From the NCBI RefSeq assembly GCF_026013365.1, contig NZ_JAPDOE010000002.1, positions 1 to 64,000 on the forward strand: a stretch of DNA of 64,000 nucleotides, written 5' to 3'. The stretch's first letter is position 1, and each line of letters begins with the position of its first letter. The translations under genes and the position numbers were made by a program. Under the pieces are notes generated by a model. It searched no databases and had not been told where the DNA came from. It saw only the letters and a program-made list of their open reading frames with translations. This stretch comes from Paenibacillus sp. LS1. Its GTDB lineage: Bacteria > Bacillota > Bacilli > Paenibacillales > Paenibacillaceae. This document shows, in pieces, positions 42,918 through 52,427 of the stretch.

Positions 42918-44360
42918 TTATGTTGGTTTCACTTCTACTTCATGGGTATGAGGTCCGAGAATAACATCTCTCTCCAAAGAGAAATGTTCCCCATTAACAG
43001 TTACATTCTCAAATCTCACGTTCTCTACCTTCCGCGCTTCATCGTAGCCTTCGATATGGGATGGATTCAGACAATTTCCGCTATACGTAATATTTTTGAA
43101 AAGAATATCACGGATCTGTTTCCCCGGAGCAGGATTGTATTTTGCATTTTGCAGTACTCTCACATTGAACAGTTCACCCAATTCGAAAGGTTCAATACGG
43201 ATATTCTCATATACTACGTGCTGTACCGTATTGTTGTCTCCGGCATTGATTGCAAGACATCCCCAGTAATCCGGCTGTGGTTCGTGATGCTCGAGGATAT
43301 CAATATCGCTGAATACAATATCCTCAATTACATCTCCATCTCCTTCATAGTTGCCATGTGTGCCTATATTGGCTGGGTGCGCTACATCTGCCCACAAGAT
43401 CGAACGGGTAACACGAACCCTCCGGGTATCGCCTTGATACTCATCCCGTGAAGCATAGATCGCAATACAGTCATCAGAAGTACGCAGAAATACACTGTCG
43501 ATGTTCACATCTGAACAGGCCATCATGTCAATACCGTCCGACCAGCCACGTGTACTGAAAGTTTTTATATTAAAAATATCTATTGACTCGGATTGACCAA
43601 TCAGGACCGTATAATGGGGTGGATCAATGACTGTGATACCTTCAATCGATATATTTCGGGCATAACTGATTTCTACCCCACGATAAAAGGTCGTTTTCTC
43701 AAAATCGGAAAGGTACAGAATGCCTCTGCCACGAATGACCACATCCTCCACATGGCTACAAATAAACCCTCCATAGATGACTGTGCCACCGGCGATATAG
43801 ATCATTGTATTCGAAGGTACTTCTAAACGGGATGTATCGAAATGATGGATACCGGGTTGAAAATATATCACTTTGGGTTTCACTGCTGAACTCACATCTG
43901 CCAAATTCCTCAGAATATCTACCGTGTTATGCATTCCAGGTTCAAGCGGCAGAACACCATCATCCGAAACCAGTGGGACATCCTGCTCCAGCGGATTAGC
44001 AAAGATGTGCAGATTGTGGAATCGATCTCCGTCCACTTCCAAGGATAGTTGCCGCGGACCTTCCAGATGAAGCAACATACGGTTTGCTTCCAACTCATAG
44101 CTTAATCCTGTTGAGATTGGGCGGATGATCGCTGCCTGAACACTCCCTTCATTTTTCACAATTTCCAGTTCCACCGGCCCTTTACAATCGAACGAGACCA
44201 TCGATGCGTTGCGGACATCATGCATATCGACCTTCACATTGTAGCTGAACAAGGGCTGCCACTCCCCACCTGGCTTGCGGACATTCACGGTGAAGTCAGG
44301 GTTGACTACAGCACCCGTCGGGGCTGGATAAACCACTAAATGCGTATTTACAGTCTGCAT
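42918..44360 (-). CDS. Right-handed beta-helix glycoside hydrolase (GH28/GH49-like)
   Basis: 480 residues with no signal peptide, so probably cytosolic. An N-terminal beta-sandwich (about 1-130) precedes a parallel beta-helix of PbH1-type turns (NISIEGITVIDPP, DVNIDSVFLRT and others). Candidate acidic catalytic residues fit the polygalacturonase scheme: SDGID (Asp275, Asp278), SDDCIA (Asp296, Asp297) and IGTHG at 332-336, in place of GHG. The N-terminal sandwich recalls GH49 enzymes. It should cleave imported oligosaccharides. Start ATG 44360 follows GGAGGAG. It is last in the importer operon, separated from the binding-protein gene by a hairpin. Confidence 0.8.
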   Translation of the reverse strand: MQTVNTHLVVYPAPTGAVVNPDFTVNVRKPGGEWQPLFSYNVKVDMHDVRNASMVSFDCKGPVELEIVKNEGSVQAAIIRPISTGLSYELEANRMLLHLEGPRQLSLEVDGDRFHNLHIFANPLEQDVPLVSDDGVLPLEPGMHNTVDILRNLADVSSAVKPKVIYFQPGIHHFDTSRLEVPSNTMIYIAGGTVIYGGFICSHVEDVVIRGRGILYLSDFEKTTFYRGVEISYARNISIEGITVIDPPHYTVLIGQSESIDIFNIKTFSTRGWSDGIDMMACSDVNIDSVFLRTSDDCIAIYASRDEYQGDTRRVRVTRSILWADVAHPANIGTHGNYEGDGDVIEDIVFSDIDILEHHEPQPDYWGCLAINAGDNNTVQHVVYENIRIEPFELGELFNVRVLQNAKYNPAPGKQIRDILFKNITYSGNCLNPSHIEGYDEARKVENVRFENVTVNGEHFSLERDVILGPHTHEVEVKPT

Positions 44361-44392
44361 ATCCGTTCTCCTCCATACCTAGAGATGAGACA

Positions 44393-44431
44393 GTTAGCAG
44401 ATGAGCACCGTTCCCAGGTTCATCTGCTAAC
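44393..44431 (-). other. Intercistronic hairpin without T-tract
   Basis: Perfect 12-bp stem GTTAGCAGATGA / TCATCTGCTAAC with a 15-base loop, between the binding-protein stop and the hydrolase ribosome binding site. No T run follows on the minus strand, so it is not a normal terminator. By position it could protect the 3' end of the binding-protein mRNA and lower expression of the downstream hydrolase. Confidence 0.65.
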
Positions 44432-44460
44432 GATCTTGCCATCATCCCTGAAAGTCATTT

Positions 44461-46035
44461 TTATTTACTGCGTTCCTCGTAAATCTGTTGGGCCTCATCC
44501 AGTTCCGACTGCCCCCCGGAGTTCAGCCACTGTGACCGGAAATCATCAAAATCTTTATCGGTATTCGCTTCACCAGAAATTGCTTTAATATAATATTGAG
44601 CCTGTAGTGTGTTCAAAATGGCCTCATATTGGGCTTTGGTCTTCATCACCGTCGACTGCATCAGATCACTCAGGACGGTTACACCTTCCACATTCGTCAA
44701 CTTTTCTTTGAAAGCCAGCTTTTCAGGTGAATAGTGATGCTTCATCATGGAGCTGACTTTGGCACCGAATGGATTATAGAAACCTGCACCCAGTTCACTC
44801 ATTAACTCCGTACCTGCTGCCGCTTCCGTAACGACCGCCAATTCACCTTCCAGGTTATAGGAGTTTCCTTTTTCGCCAAATACTGTCGTCAAGTAGCCTT
44901 CCGTATCTGTCGTGACATACTCCAGAATTTGTAAAATTTTAATTCGTTTGGCGTCATCCTTCTCAAGCTGTGCTCCAAACAACAAAGGAGGCTGCAAAGC
45001 TCCATTGGCCATCGCATACTTCTTGCCGTCCGGCCCAGAGAACGGAACGCCAGGAACAAGTTCAATGCCTTTATCCTTGGAGATCAGGCCAAAGTATCCA
45101 TCATCATACAGATGGTGCCACATTCCAGTTTCAATGATTCCGGTACGCAGACTGACAAATTTGGTTTGAATCTCACTATTGCCATCGGTGATGAATTCAG
45201 GATCAATAATGCCCGTCTTATACCATTCATTTAACAGCTTCAGCGCATTGCGCGCTTCCTCTGTAATTGCGCCATACGTTACTTTGCCATTCGCGTCCAG
45301 TTTGAACTGGTACGGCGCTACTCCGTAAGCTGCGAACACCGTATTGAACAGTTGTGCCTGGGCATCCTTGCCTCGTCCGGTCAAGCCATACGTATCCTTT
45401 TTACCGTTGCCGTCCGGGTCATTATTCATGAATTTGGTCAGCACATCCTCAAGCTCGGCAAGATCCTTTGGTGGTTCATTGTAACCAATAGCTTTCAGCC
45501 ATTGTCCGTTATATGCGGGAATAAAACCCGTTGCACCTTCCCCCCATACCTTGGGAACACCCCAGTTCTTGCCGTTGTATGTACCCGGGTCCCAGGCATT
45601 TGGATCAACGCTCTCCACGTCCGCCGTGTATTTAGGCATATATTGCTTGATCTCCTCTTGGGAAACACTCGCAAGGATACCTTGATCCGCCCATTGCACC
45701 ACATCGCCTACAGTGCCGTCTACAGAAATAATATCCGGAATCTGGCCGGAAGCCAGCATGACATTGAATTGTTCTTTCCAGGTCGCCGTCTCGAAGGAGA
45801 TATTCTTGAATTTCACATTAAATTTCTCTTCCAGAAACTTCTGGACGTAATTGTTGTCGGCTTTAGGAATATTCCAGTTGTTTGCGATTGAAATCTCAAT
45901 TGGCTTTTCATTACCTCCATCTGAATTTTCACCAATGCTGTTATCAGTAGTCGCACCACCACTGCAACCGCTTACGAGTAATGAAGCCGATACCACTAAT
46001 CCCAGCATACCGGTAATGAATTTCTTTTGTCTCAT
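44461..46035 (-). CDS. Extracellular solute-binding lipoprotein of a sugar ABC importer
   Basis: 524 residues of the family 1 (LplA-like) binding proteins. Lipoprotein signal with lipobox LVSGC (Cys at about 24) and a Gly/Ser/Asn-rich linker. The sequence contains FMNNDPDGNGKKDTYGLTGR, the calcium-binding-like loop typical of Paenibacillus LplA proteins, and binding-fold segments such as FNVMLASGQIPDIISVDG. It should capture oligosaccharides released outside and deliver them to the two permeases encoded upstream. Start ATG 46035 is 9 bases after GGGAGG. No ATPase gene is in the operon; an MsmX-like shared ATPase is expected elsewhere. Confidence 0.93.
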   Translation of the reverse strand: MRQKKFITGMLGLVVSASLLVSGCSGGATTDNSIGENSDGGNEKPIEISIANNWNIPKADNNYVQKFLEEKFNVKFKNISFETATWKEQFNVMLASGQIPDIISVDGTVGDVVQWADQGILASVSQEEIKQYMPKYTADVESVDPNAWDPGTYNGKNWGVPKVWGEGATGFIPAYNGQWLKAIGYNEPPKDLAELEDVLTKFMNNDPDGNGKKDTYGLTGRGKDAQAQLFNTVFAAYGVAPYQFKLDANGKVTYGAITEEARNALKLLNEWYKTGIIDPEFITDGNSEIQTKFVSLRTGIIETGMWHHLYDDGYFGLISKDKGIELVPGVPFSGPDGKKYAMANGALQPPLLFGAQLEKDDAKRIKILQILEYVTTDTEGYLTTVFGEKGNSYNLEGELAVVTEAAAGTELMSELGAGFYNPFGAKVSSMMKHHYSPEKLAFKEKLTNVEGVTVLSDLMQSTVMKTKAQYEAILNTLQAQYYIKAISGEANTDKDFDDFRSQWLNSGGQSELDEAQQIYEERSK

Positions 46036-46113
46036 CTCTGAATTCCTCCCTTTTGATCTAACGATTCGCATATGTGAATCAAGACACCCTGAGGCAGCCT
46101 GAATGAACCCATG

Positions 46114-46986
46114 TTATCCTTTGAGCGAGCCTACCATCGTTCCTTTTACAAAGTACTTTTGCAGAAATGGATACACAATAATAATGGGCAGTGCCGTGAA
46201 CATCAGTGTAGCGGCTTTGATGGGTTCCTGGTAACCCAATTCTGAGCCCTTAACGTCTGCCGCGAACATGGATAGATTCTCTCCCGTAATGACCACTCGT
46301 CTCAGGAACGTCTGAAGCACTTGCTTGGAAGGGTCCTGAATATATAACACCGCGTCAAACCAGGCATTCCAATGTCCTACCGCAGACCATAGCGACAATG
46401 TGGCGATAACAGGCATCGATAACGGGAGAACCAGCTGAAACAGAATACGCAGATCGTTCGCTCCATCGATTTTGGCTGAATCCTCCAGCTCATCAGGTAT
46501 GTTCTGAAAGAAATTACGCAGAATCAGCATGGAAAACGTACTGATGAGTCCCGGGATAATGTACACCAGCCGCGAATCCAGCAGCCCAAGCGATTTGATC
46601 AGAAAGTAGGAAGGAATCATGCCCCCGCTAAAGAACATCGTGAACACAATTAACATCGTATACACATTGCGATGCGGCAAGTATTTACGGGATAGCGGAT
46701 ATGCTCCAAACGACATGAACAGGATCGAGCAAACAGTCCCCACCACGGTACGAAAAACGGTGTTGCCAAACCCCATCCAGATATCCTGATTACCCAGTAC
46801 CTTCTCCCAGGCAAAAAATGATACCTGTTGTGGATACAGATGGATACCCAATCTCAATGCTTCTGCCGGTGTACTGAACGAGATCGCAAGCATATGGACA
46901 AACGGATACAGCATGACAATACACAAAATAATCATGAACGTAATCAAACAAGCCTGAAAAAGGTTACTGCCCCTGCTATGCTTCAC
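46114..46986 (-). CDS. Carbohydrate ABC permease, YtcP-like
   Basis: About 290 residues with six transmembrane helices. The cytoplasmic EAA-type loop reads LEDSAKIDGANDLRILFQLV and PLSMPV, the site that contacts the ATPase. It starts at GTG 46986, 8 bases after GGAGG; the apparent longer start at 47001 lies on that ribosome binding site. It partners the LplB-like permease encoded 29 bases upstream, and the binding protein gene follows 78 bases downstream. Confidence 0.92.
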   Translation of the reverse strand: MKHSRGSNLFQACLITFMIILCIVMLYPFVHMLAISFSTPAEALRLGIHLYPQQVSFFAWEKVLGNQDIWMGFGNTVFRTVVGTVCSILFMSFGAYPLSRKYLPHRNVYTMLIVFTMFFSGGMIPSYFLIKSLGLLDSRLVYIIPGLISTFSMLILRNFFQNIPDELEDSAKIDGANDLRILFQLVLPLSMPVIATLSLWSAVGHWNAWFDAVLYIQDPSKQVLQTFLRRVVITGENLSMFAADVKGSELGYQEPIKAATLMFTALPIIIVYPFLQKYFVKGTMVGSLKG

Positions 46987-47015
46987 TGCCTTGTCCTCCA
47001 ATCTGGTTATTCTGT

Positions 47016-47990
47016 TTAAAAGAGCCCCTGTTGTCCAAACCTTTTAGCCATATAGTTCGTTGCCAGTACCAGCGCAAAAGCAATCACATTTTTGAACAGA
47101 CCGACTGCTGTCGTCAGGCTGAACTGAAAATTCTGCAAGCCTACCCTATAAACATAGGTGTCCAGAATATCCGCCACACTATAAGTCGCAGGTGAGTACA
47201 GGTTCAAAATCTGATCAAAGCCGGCATCCAGTACATTGCCAATACGCAGAATAAACATCAGTACAATAACCGGCATAATTGTCGGAAGTGTAATACTGAG
47301 GGTCTGTCTCCAGCGACTCGCTCCGTCCATCACGGCAGCCTCATACATCTCGGGCTGTACACCCGCAAGTGCGGCCAAATAGATAATCGTGCCCCAGCCG
47401 ACTTCTTTCCAGATCGCCGAAATGACCAGTGTTGACCGGAAATGATTCGGATCTCCCAGAAAATAAACCGACTCCAATCCCACAAGCTGGAGCAAATAAT
47501 TGACCACACCAGAAGATGGAGACAGCAGCGTGATCAATATCCCCGAGAGAATGACCCAGGAGAAAAAATGCGGCAGATAGGTCAACGACTGTGCTACCCT
47601 TTTGAATGCACTTGACCGGATCTCATTGATCAGTAGCGCAAGTATAATTGGCGCAGGGAATCCAAACAAAATATGCAAAAAACTGATGATGATCGTATTC
47701 TTCAGAATCATTAAGAAGTCAGGAGATTGAAAGAACAAAAACTCGAAATGCTTGAAGCCCACCCAGGGACTGCCCCAGATTCCATCCATGATCCTGAAAT
47801 CCTTGAAAGCCAGTTGAATACCATACATTGGGCCGTATGCAAAGACCGCGTACCAAATCATTACCGGAGCAAGCAGCAGAAACAGATATCTGCACTTCTT
47901 GTATTCCCTCCAGGTTGCTGCCCATTTTGACGGCTGTTCATTAAATATATTCTTTTTACCGTCCACTTCCGGATTGTGCACCGGGTTCAT
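47016..47990 (-). CDS. Carbohydrate ABC permease, LplB-like
   Basis: About 324 residues with six transmembrane helices, starting in MNPVHNPEVDGKKN and followed by a basic segment (WREYKKCRYLFLLLAPV) typical of LplB proteins. The EAA loop reads YEAAVMDGASRWRQTLSITL. Start ATG 47990 is 8 bases after AAAGGAG. It is the first gene of the importer operon, downstream of a candidate promoter with a cre-like box (48047-48073). The AraC-type sensor gene ends just upstream behind a terminator. Confidence 0.93.
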   Translation of the reverse strand: MNPVHNPEVDGKKNIFNEQPSKWAATWREYKKCRYLFLLLAPVMIWYAVFAYGPMYGIQLAFKDFRIMDGIWGSPWVGFKHFEFLFFQSPDFLMILKNTIIISFLHILFGFPAPIILALLINEIRSSAFKRVAQSLTYLPHFFSWVILSGILITLLSPSSGVVNYLLQLVGLESVYFLGDPNHFRSTLVISAIWKEVGWGTIIYLAALAGVQPEMYEAAVMDGASRWRQTLSITLPTIMPVIVLMFILRIGNVLDAGFDQILNLYSPATYSVADILDTYVYRVGLQNFQFSLTTAVGLFKNVIAFALVLATNYMAKRFGQQGLF

Positions 47991-48046
47991 GATAACTGCT
48001 CCTTTCCAACCATCCAAAATTCCTCAAGCCACACTTCAATCTTAGA

Positions 48047-48073
48047 ATTATGTAAGCGCTTTTTCTATTGCAA
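48047..48073 (-). promoter_or_regulatory. Candidate importer promoter with cre-like box
   Basis: A cre-like sequence TGTAAGCGCTTTTT (plus strand 48051-48064) matches TGWAARCGYTWNCW at 13 of 14 positions. It lies between a possible -35 TTGCAA (48073-48068) and -10 CATAAT (48052-48047), whose 15-base spacing is short. CcpA binding there would block transcription, so carbon catabolite repression is a reasonable inference. The box is about 60-75 bases upstream of the permease start. Confidence 0.6.
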
Positions 48074-48136
48074 GTTCATTCAATTCTTTATAAATTCTTT
48101 CACGGTTTCTTATAAAATCTAACGAATTCATAAAAA

Positions 48137-48185
48137 ATGACCGCTGCTTGGGTAACATTCGTTAGATGCTCCAAACAGCAGTCAT
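48137..48185 (-). terminator. Terminator of the AraC-type sensor gene
   Basis: Stem ATGACCGCTGCTTGGG / CTCCAAACAGCAGTCAT with two mismatches, followed on the minus strand by TTTTTTATG. It separates the sensor gene from the importer promoter. Confidence 0.75.
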
Positions 48186-48220
48186 ATGCACCTTACCTTT
48201 GAGCTTCATCCTTGCTTCTG

Positions 48221-50443
48221 CTATTCCTTATCCAGAGATAATGAATCCAGCGCTGCCAGCTGTGAATTCCGATACTGCACAGGTGTGACGCCGTAGCGTG
48301 ATTTGAATTTGCTGTGAAAATACTGAGGATTCCGGTAACCGACTTGCGTTGCAATAACTGACACAGCGAGACGTGGTTGATCACGCAATAGATCCGCAGC
48401 TTTTTCCAGACGCAGCCGGGTTACATATTCCGTAAAAGATTCTTTCGTCCCTTCACTGAAAAGTGTAGAAATATAAGCAGGGGCGAGTGAAACCTCCTTC
48501 GAGAGAATTTGCAGGGATAACTCTTCATGCAGATGATCTGCGATATACACCTTCAATGTACGAATCACATCCGTATGTGCATGGTTACCGGCATACTTCA
48601 AATGTTCGGTAATCTGCATGCACAGCCTGCGAATTCCTTCGACCGTCTCGATCAGCGTATCCTTTTTCAATTCATCAAAAATATTGGCATGCGGCAGGAA
48701 GTGCTGTAACTTCAACTCAAGCACCGATTGATATAATTGCATTATTAATTGCAGCACAGCTAGCTCCGCAGTCTCGATCTGCATATGACCATCCTGTAGA
48801 ACCTCCAGAAAATGATTAATAAAATCAGCAACCGCTTGCTGATCTCCTGCCTGTAATGCATTTTTGAAATGATCGTATTGAAACAGATAAGGCGCTGTAC
48901 TCATCTCCAGAACTCTGGAATACGCAACGATTGCATCTTTTCCATATAAAAAATGATATCTGCTTGCCTGCTTGGCCATTTGATAAGAATCAGCGAGCGC
49001 TTCTGGGTGGTCTACCCTACTCCCAATTGCCGCACCAAACCGGGAATCATGCTCAGCAGAATGTTGAGCCGCCTGCAAATCGGCCATTATACGATTCTCT
49101 GCGTCCTGTTCATCAGGAGAAATATAATAAACGATAGCCGCCTCATTCTCATTCAATGGAACGAAAATACTGTGTAAAGACCGATTCATCTTTTCATAAC
49201 GGATCTTCAGACCTGTACTACCTTCCTCTGGAATCCGGAGATAGACGGTGTAATAGTGATATCCCGGTTGAATGAACTGTTCCGCTTCGATCTCCAGACT
49301 TACGCCAAGCAAGAGGTTTTTCAAATCATTTTTTCTCGCTTGGGTTTCGAGGTTTACGATCTTTTCCTCCATTAGATGAAAGGTGTTACCAATAAAAGCG
49401 TACTCATTGCCCAAGGATGTGACAGCACTTGTTGTATGTAAACCTTTGATCTGCATCATCAGTCTTTTTACCGGAATGTAGAGTTGTTTGGAGAAAAAGA
49501 ACGATAGCAGCAAACCAAATAGAACAACTACGCCGCAACTAATTACAAGACTGTTTTTCAACTGTTCAGAGGACAGGACAAATGAGTTCATCGGACGATA
49601 CATCGCATACGTCCAATCCTGCTGCGAGTTCGCGGACTCCAGATAAGACAGAACAGCTTTGCCTTCCGCTCCTTCTATAATCTGTTCTCCACTTTGGCGG
49701 TTGTGAATGGTATTCTGCAATAAACCACCGAGCGCCTCATTGTACTCCCCCGTGTGAAGCAGCTCTTTACCCGAAGAGTCGAAAATATACAGCTGGTCTG
49801 CCGGGGAACTCAAGATTCGGGAGGCCGCCGTCTGCAGATATTCCACCCCTACATCCATAAAGAAATAACCCATGGTTGGCACGCCAGGTGTCTCATATGG
49901 CAATTTAATCACATAGGTCATCACCTTGCTTCCATCCGCCAAGGTCCGAAGCATCCATTCTTTAGGTTTCACTTCGTTCAGCTTCATAATGAAAGCTGCA
50001 TCTTCGGATGTATCACTATTCATATGAAAGTTGCTGGCATCCACGGCATAATGATTGGCCGGAAAATAAACGGTAACATTCGTTAGCCCTTCATTTTCAA
50101 TCCTGTAGAATTCCAATTCCTGCCGAAAGGATGCAATTCGACTCAAATTCCCCTCCCAGCTCTTCGTTAACAATAGATTCAAGTTGAAGTTATTCTGAAT
50201 AAACCGAATGGAGAGTGCTTTATTTTGCAGGTTGTCTTCATATTTCTTTAATATCGTCTGCTCGATATAATCCTTGGCGGAAATAAGGCGGTTTTTATTG
50301 TCCTTGGCAATCTCATCCTCCATCATTTCATTAGCCTGGGTATACCAATACCCACCCATAATGCCGATCAGAACCACAGACAGAACAGTATATGACAATA
50401 TAAATTTGATAAAGATGGTTTTTCTGTATTCAGGCATTTTCAT
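48221..50443 (-). CDS. Membrane-bound AraC-type regulator (YesS-like)
   Basis: About 740 residues. TM1 is at about 12-32 and TM2 at about 295-315, with an extracytoplasmic sensor of about 260 residues between them, then a HAMP-like linker. After a cytoplasmic middle region, the C-terminal AraC HTH pair (about 640-735) includes SLQILSKEVSLAPAYISTLF and VGYRNPQYFHSKFKSRYGVTP. Such one-piece membrane regulators sense extracellular oligosaccharides and switch on nearby importers and enzymes. Start is ATG 50443 or 50437, both after AAGGGG. It is placed between the lyase operon and the importer operon and is their likely activator. Confidence 0.9.
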   Translation of the reverse strand: MKMPEYRKTIFIKFILSYTVLSVVLIGIMGGYWYTQANEMMEDEIAKDNKNRLISAKDYIEQTILKKYEDNLQNKALSIRFIQNNFNLNLLLTKSWEGNLSRIASFRQELEFYRIENEGLTNVTVYFPANHYAVDASNFHMNSDTSEDAAFIMKLNEVKPKEWMLRTLADGSKVMTYVIKLPYETPGVPTMGYFFMDVGVEYLQTAASRILSSPADQLYIFDSSGKELLHTGEYNEALGGLLQNTIHNRQSGEQIIEGAEGKAVLSYLESANSQQDWTYAMYRPMNSFVLSSEQLKNSLVISCGVVVLFGLLLSFFFSKQLYIPVKRLMMQIKGLHTTSAVTSLGNEYAFIGNTFHLMEEKIVNLETQARKNDLKNLLLGVSLEIEAEQFIQPGYHYYTVYLRIPEEGSTGLKIRYEKMNRSLHSIFVPLNENEAAIVYYISPDEQDAENRIMADLQAAQHSAEHDSRFGAAIGSRVDHPEALADSYQMAKQASRYHFLYGKDAIVAYSRVLEMSTAPYLFQYDHFKNALQAGDQQAVADFINHFLEVLQDGHMQIETAELAVLQLIMQLYQSVLELKLQHFLPHANIFDELKKDTLIETVEGIRRLCMQITEHLKYAGNHAHTDVIRTLKVYIADHLHEELSLQILSKEVSLAPAYISTLFSEGTKESFTEYVTRLRLEKAADLLRDQPRLAVSVIATQVGYRNPQYFHSKFKSRYGVTPVQYRNSQLAALDSLSLDKE

Positions 50444-50648
50444 CCATCCCCTTTGGCTTCGCTCATCGTGCACTATCCCGGCCTATCAACAATGTATGCG
50501 CTATCATTATTGAGAACAACAATAGTTATTCATATTGCTTAAGCTATCAAAATCATTCTCTAAAATCCAGTATAAAATCTTTCACTTCATTCTAATTTCT
50601 TTCAACCCAGTCGCGGACCTCACTTATCTGGTACAAAACAATGCAAAA

Positions 50649-50690
50649 AAATGCCCCAAAGCCTCCTTATTGAGGGGCTTCGGGACATTT
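50649..50690 (-). terminator. Terminator of the lyase operon
   Basis: 15-bp stem with two mismatches (AAATGCCCCAAAGCC / GGCTTCGGGACATTT), followed on the minus strand by TTTTTTGCATTG. It lies 54 bases past the stop at 50744. The remaining bases to 50443 hold no gene and should carry the sensor-gene promoter. Confidence 0.8.
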
Positions 50691-50743
50691 ACATTGAACA
50701 CGTGCTTTTTTTTGCAGGCAAGCAGATATATCAAAATGATTTA

Positions 50744-52408
50744 TTAGGATGGTTCGAGCTTCCACTGCTGGTTACTGCTCAACAAATATCTCCATTGCTG
50801 AATCAGAGCTCCTTCGGCGGAAGATGCATTCACCACGTCAGCGGGTTTGTTCGAATGTACAGGGGTGATACGATAATAACCCTGGCCTGTAGGAATGAAG
50901 GTAAATCTCTGATGATCACCACCATTATTGCTCCACAATTGAAGGTTGGCTCCATGACTCAATGCGCCGCTTGCTACATCCAGTGAGAGTCCGCTCTGTA
51001 CATTCTTGATACTGTATTGGCCACCGCCAAGATGAGTCACGTTCCACTTTTGATGGGCTCCCCCCGTGTAGGTGGATTTACGAACTTGTGCACCACTTGA
51101 AGTACCCGCTGCTTCCATCGCTTTGCCATCCAGACGCACAACGAATCGGTACGTACCATTAGCTATATTCCCATTGGGAAGTGTGGCTGAACCACCGGTC
51201 CCTGCCGGACGGGTATATAGAAGTGTTCCAAAACCAAGCTGGTCAAACGTTGAAGGATATGCGGTGTTCGGACCTCCCTCAGGTCTCATCAGATTGGCAC
51301 GAGCAGCAATGTTAGGTACAGCTAGCCCCTTGCGTTGTGCATAGTGGTTATAGATCATCTCCCAGACCGGACGGTACTCATTACGGCTCGCACTCGAAAT
51401 CACAGTCTGGGTCTGAACAGCACCGTTCGTTCCAGAGCCCCATTCATAGGTCGCAAAAGGGACATTGTCATCTCCATTGTTATACTTGGCAACGTATTCG
51501 GCAGCGCGCAGGAAGCGATTGTTCGCCCATCCATACAGATCATCCCCTTGATTCCATGCCATTTCATTGATCGCAGCCATCAATCCAATCCCTAATATCG
51601 TGTGTGCCTGGTCACGTCCGGATTCCTGCCACTGTGCAAGCCCATTCGGATGCAGGAAAGGAATTGCGTTATAGATGGAGCCGTTTCCGCTACCGTGCTT
51701 CAAATATTCAATTCCTACCTCATAGATGTCACGGCGGTCACAGAAAATACCAATCGCAACCGTAGCCGCCATGTTGCTCAGATCCCAGTTCGCCCAATAA
51801 TTCTGGATATAGGCGTCGTTGTGGTCTCCGCCGAATTCATTGCCAATAAGAAAGCGTTCATTAAGCGGCTTATAAAATACATTCAACAGCATATTTTGCA
51901 TCTGTTGCACATTGAATCCGGGATAATCCCGCATGATCTCTGCTGCGTTAGCCATCTCGTATCCGTACAACCCGGAAGCCAAATAACGGTCAGCATTACC
52001 GGTGAGTGTGGTTAGCGTCGATGACCATGCATTCAGAATGTCACGGGCGGTATCACCGTTAGCCGTATTACCACTGATTTTCCATCGTAAAGCATTCTGA
52101 TATGCACGGGCAATATCGTTATACAGCAATGCAACATTGTCGCCTGTCCCCCCTCGGACAATCGTAGCGGTTGCACGCGGTGTCCAACCAGACTGTGAAA
52201 GCGGGCTGTTCAGCAGCTGATTCCATCCATCCAGATAAGGCTGTGCACCTGCGCTTACCATCTGCTGCATGCGGTTGAAATCAGCTTGTGTATGCAGCAG
52301 GCCAGGGTGAGTGAATTCAGCTGTTGCTTCTGCTTTTGCGGCAAAACCAAGCCCGAACATCCCCATACACAGACTGAACAACATGGTAACAATCAACGTT
52401 TTTTTCAT
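50744..52408 (-). CDS. Secreted alginate-lyase-fold polysaccharide lyase with C-terminal ricin-B lectin domain
   Basis: 554 residues. Signal peptide 1-26 (FGLGFAAKAEA). An alpha/alpha-barrel lyase domain (about 32-380) begins TAEFTHPGLLHTQADFNRMQ and carries the conserved block SGRDQAHT (263-270), plus FGGDHNDAY and NYWANWDLSNMA with the Asn/His residues typical of this superfamily. A ricin-B/CBM13 domain follows (about 415-554) with three Q-x-W/F repeats (QKW, QRF, QQW). Start ATG 52408. It is 19 bases downstream of the giant lyase gene, so the two form one operon. Substrate class is an acidic polysaccharide by family, not proven. Confidence 0.86.
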   Translation of the reverse strand: MKKTLIVTMLFSLCMGMFGLGFAAKAEATAEFTHPGLLHTQADFNRMQQMVSAGAQPYLDGWNQLLNSPLSQSGWTPRATATIVRGGTGDNVALLYNDIARAYQNALRWKISGNTANGDTARDILNAWSSTLTTLTGNADRYLASGLYGYEMANAAEIMRDYPGFNVQQMQNMLLNVFYKPLNERFLIGNEFGGDHNDAYIQNYWANWDLSNMAATVAIGIFCDRRDIYEVGIEYLKHGSGNGSIYNAIPFLHPNGLAQWQESGRDQAHTILGIGLMAAINEMAWNQGDDLYGWANNRFLRAAEYVAKYNNGDDNVPFATYEWGSGTNGAVQTQTVISSASRNEYRPVWEMIYNHYAQRKGLAVPNIAARANLMRPEGGPNTAYPSTFDQLGFGTLLYTRPAGTGGSATLPNGNIANGTYRFVVRLDGKAMEAAGTSSGAQVRKSTYTGGAHQKWNVTHLGGGQYSIKNVQSGLSLDVASGALSHGANLQLWSNNGGDHQRFTFIPTGQGYYRITPVHSNKPADVVNASSAEGALIQQWRYLLSSNQQWKLEPS

Positions 52409-52427
52409 CCTGCACCAGCAACTCCTT

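Noticed and set aside
42918-44360. Naming the beta-helix enzyme a polygalacturonase
   Set aside because: The GHG and RIK signatures of classical GH28 are not intact and a GH49-like N-terminal sandwich is present, so only the fold class is given.
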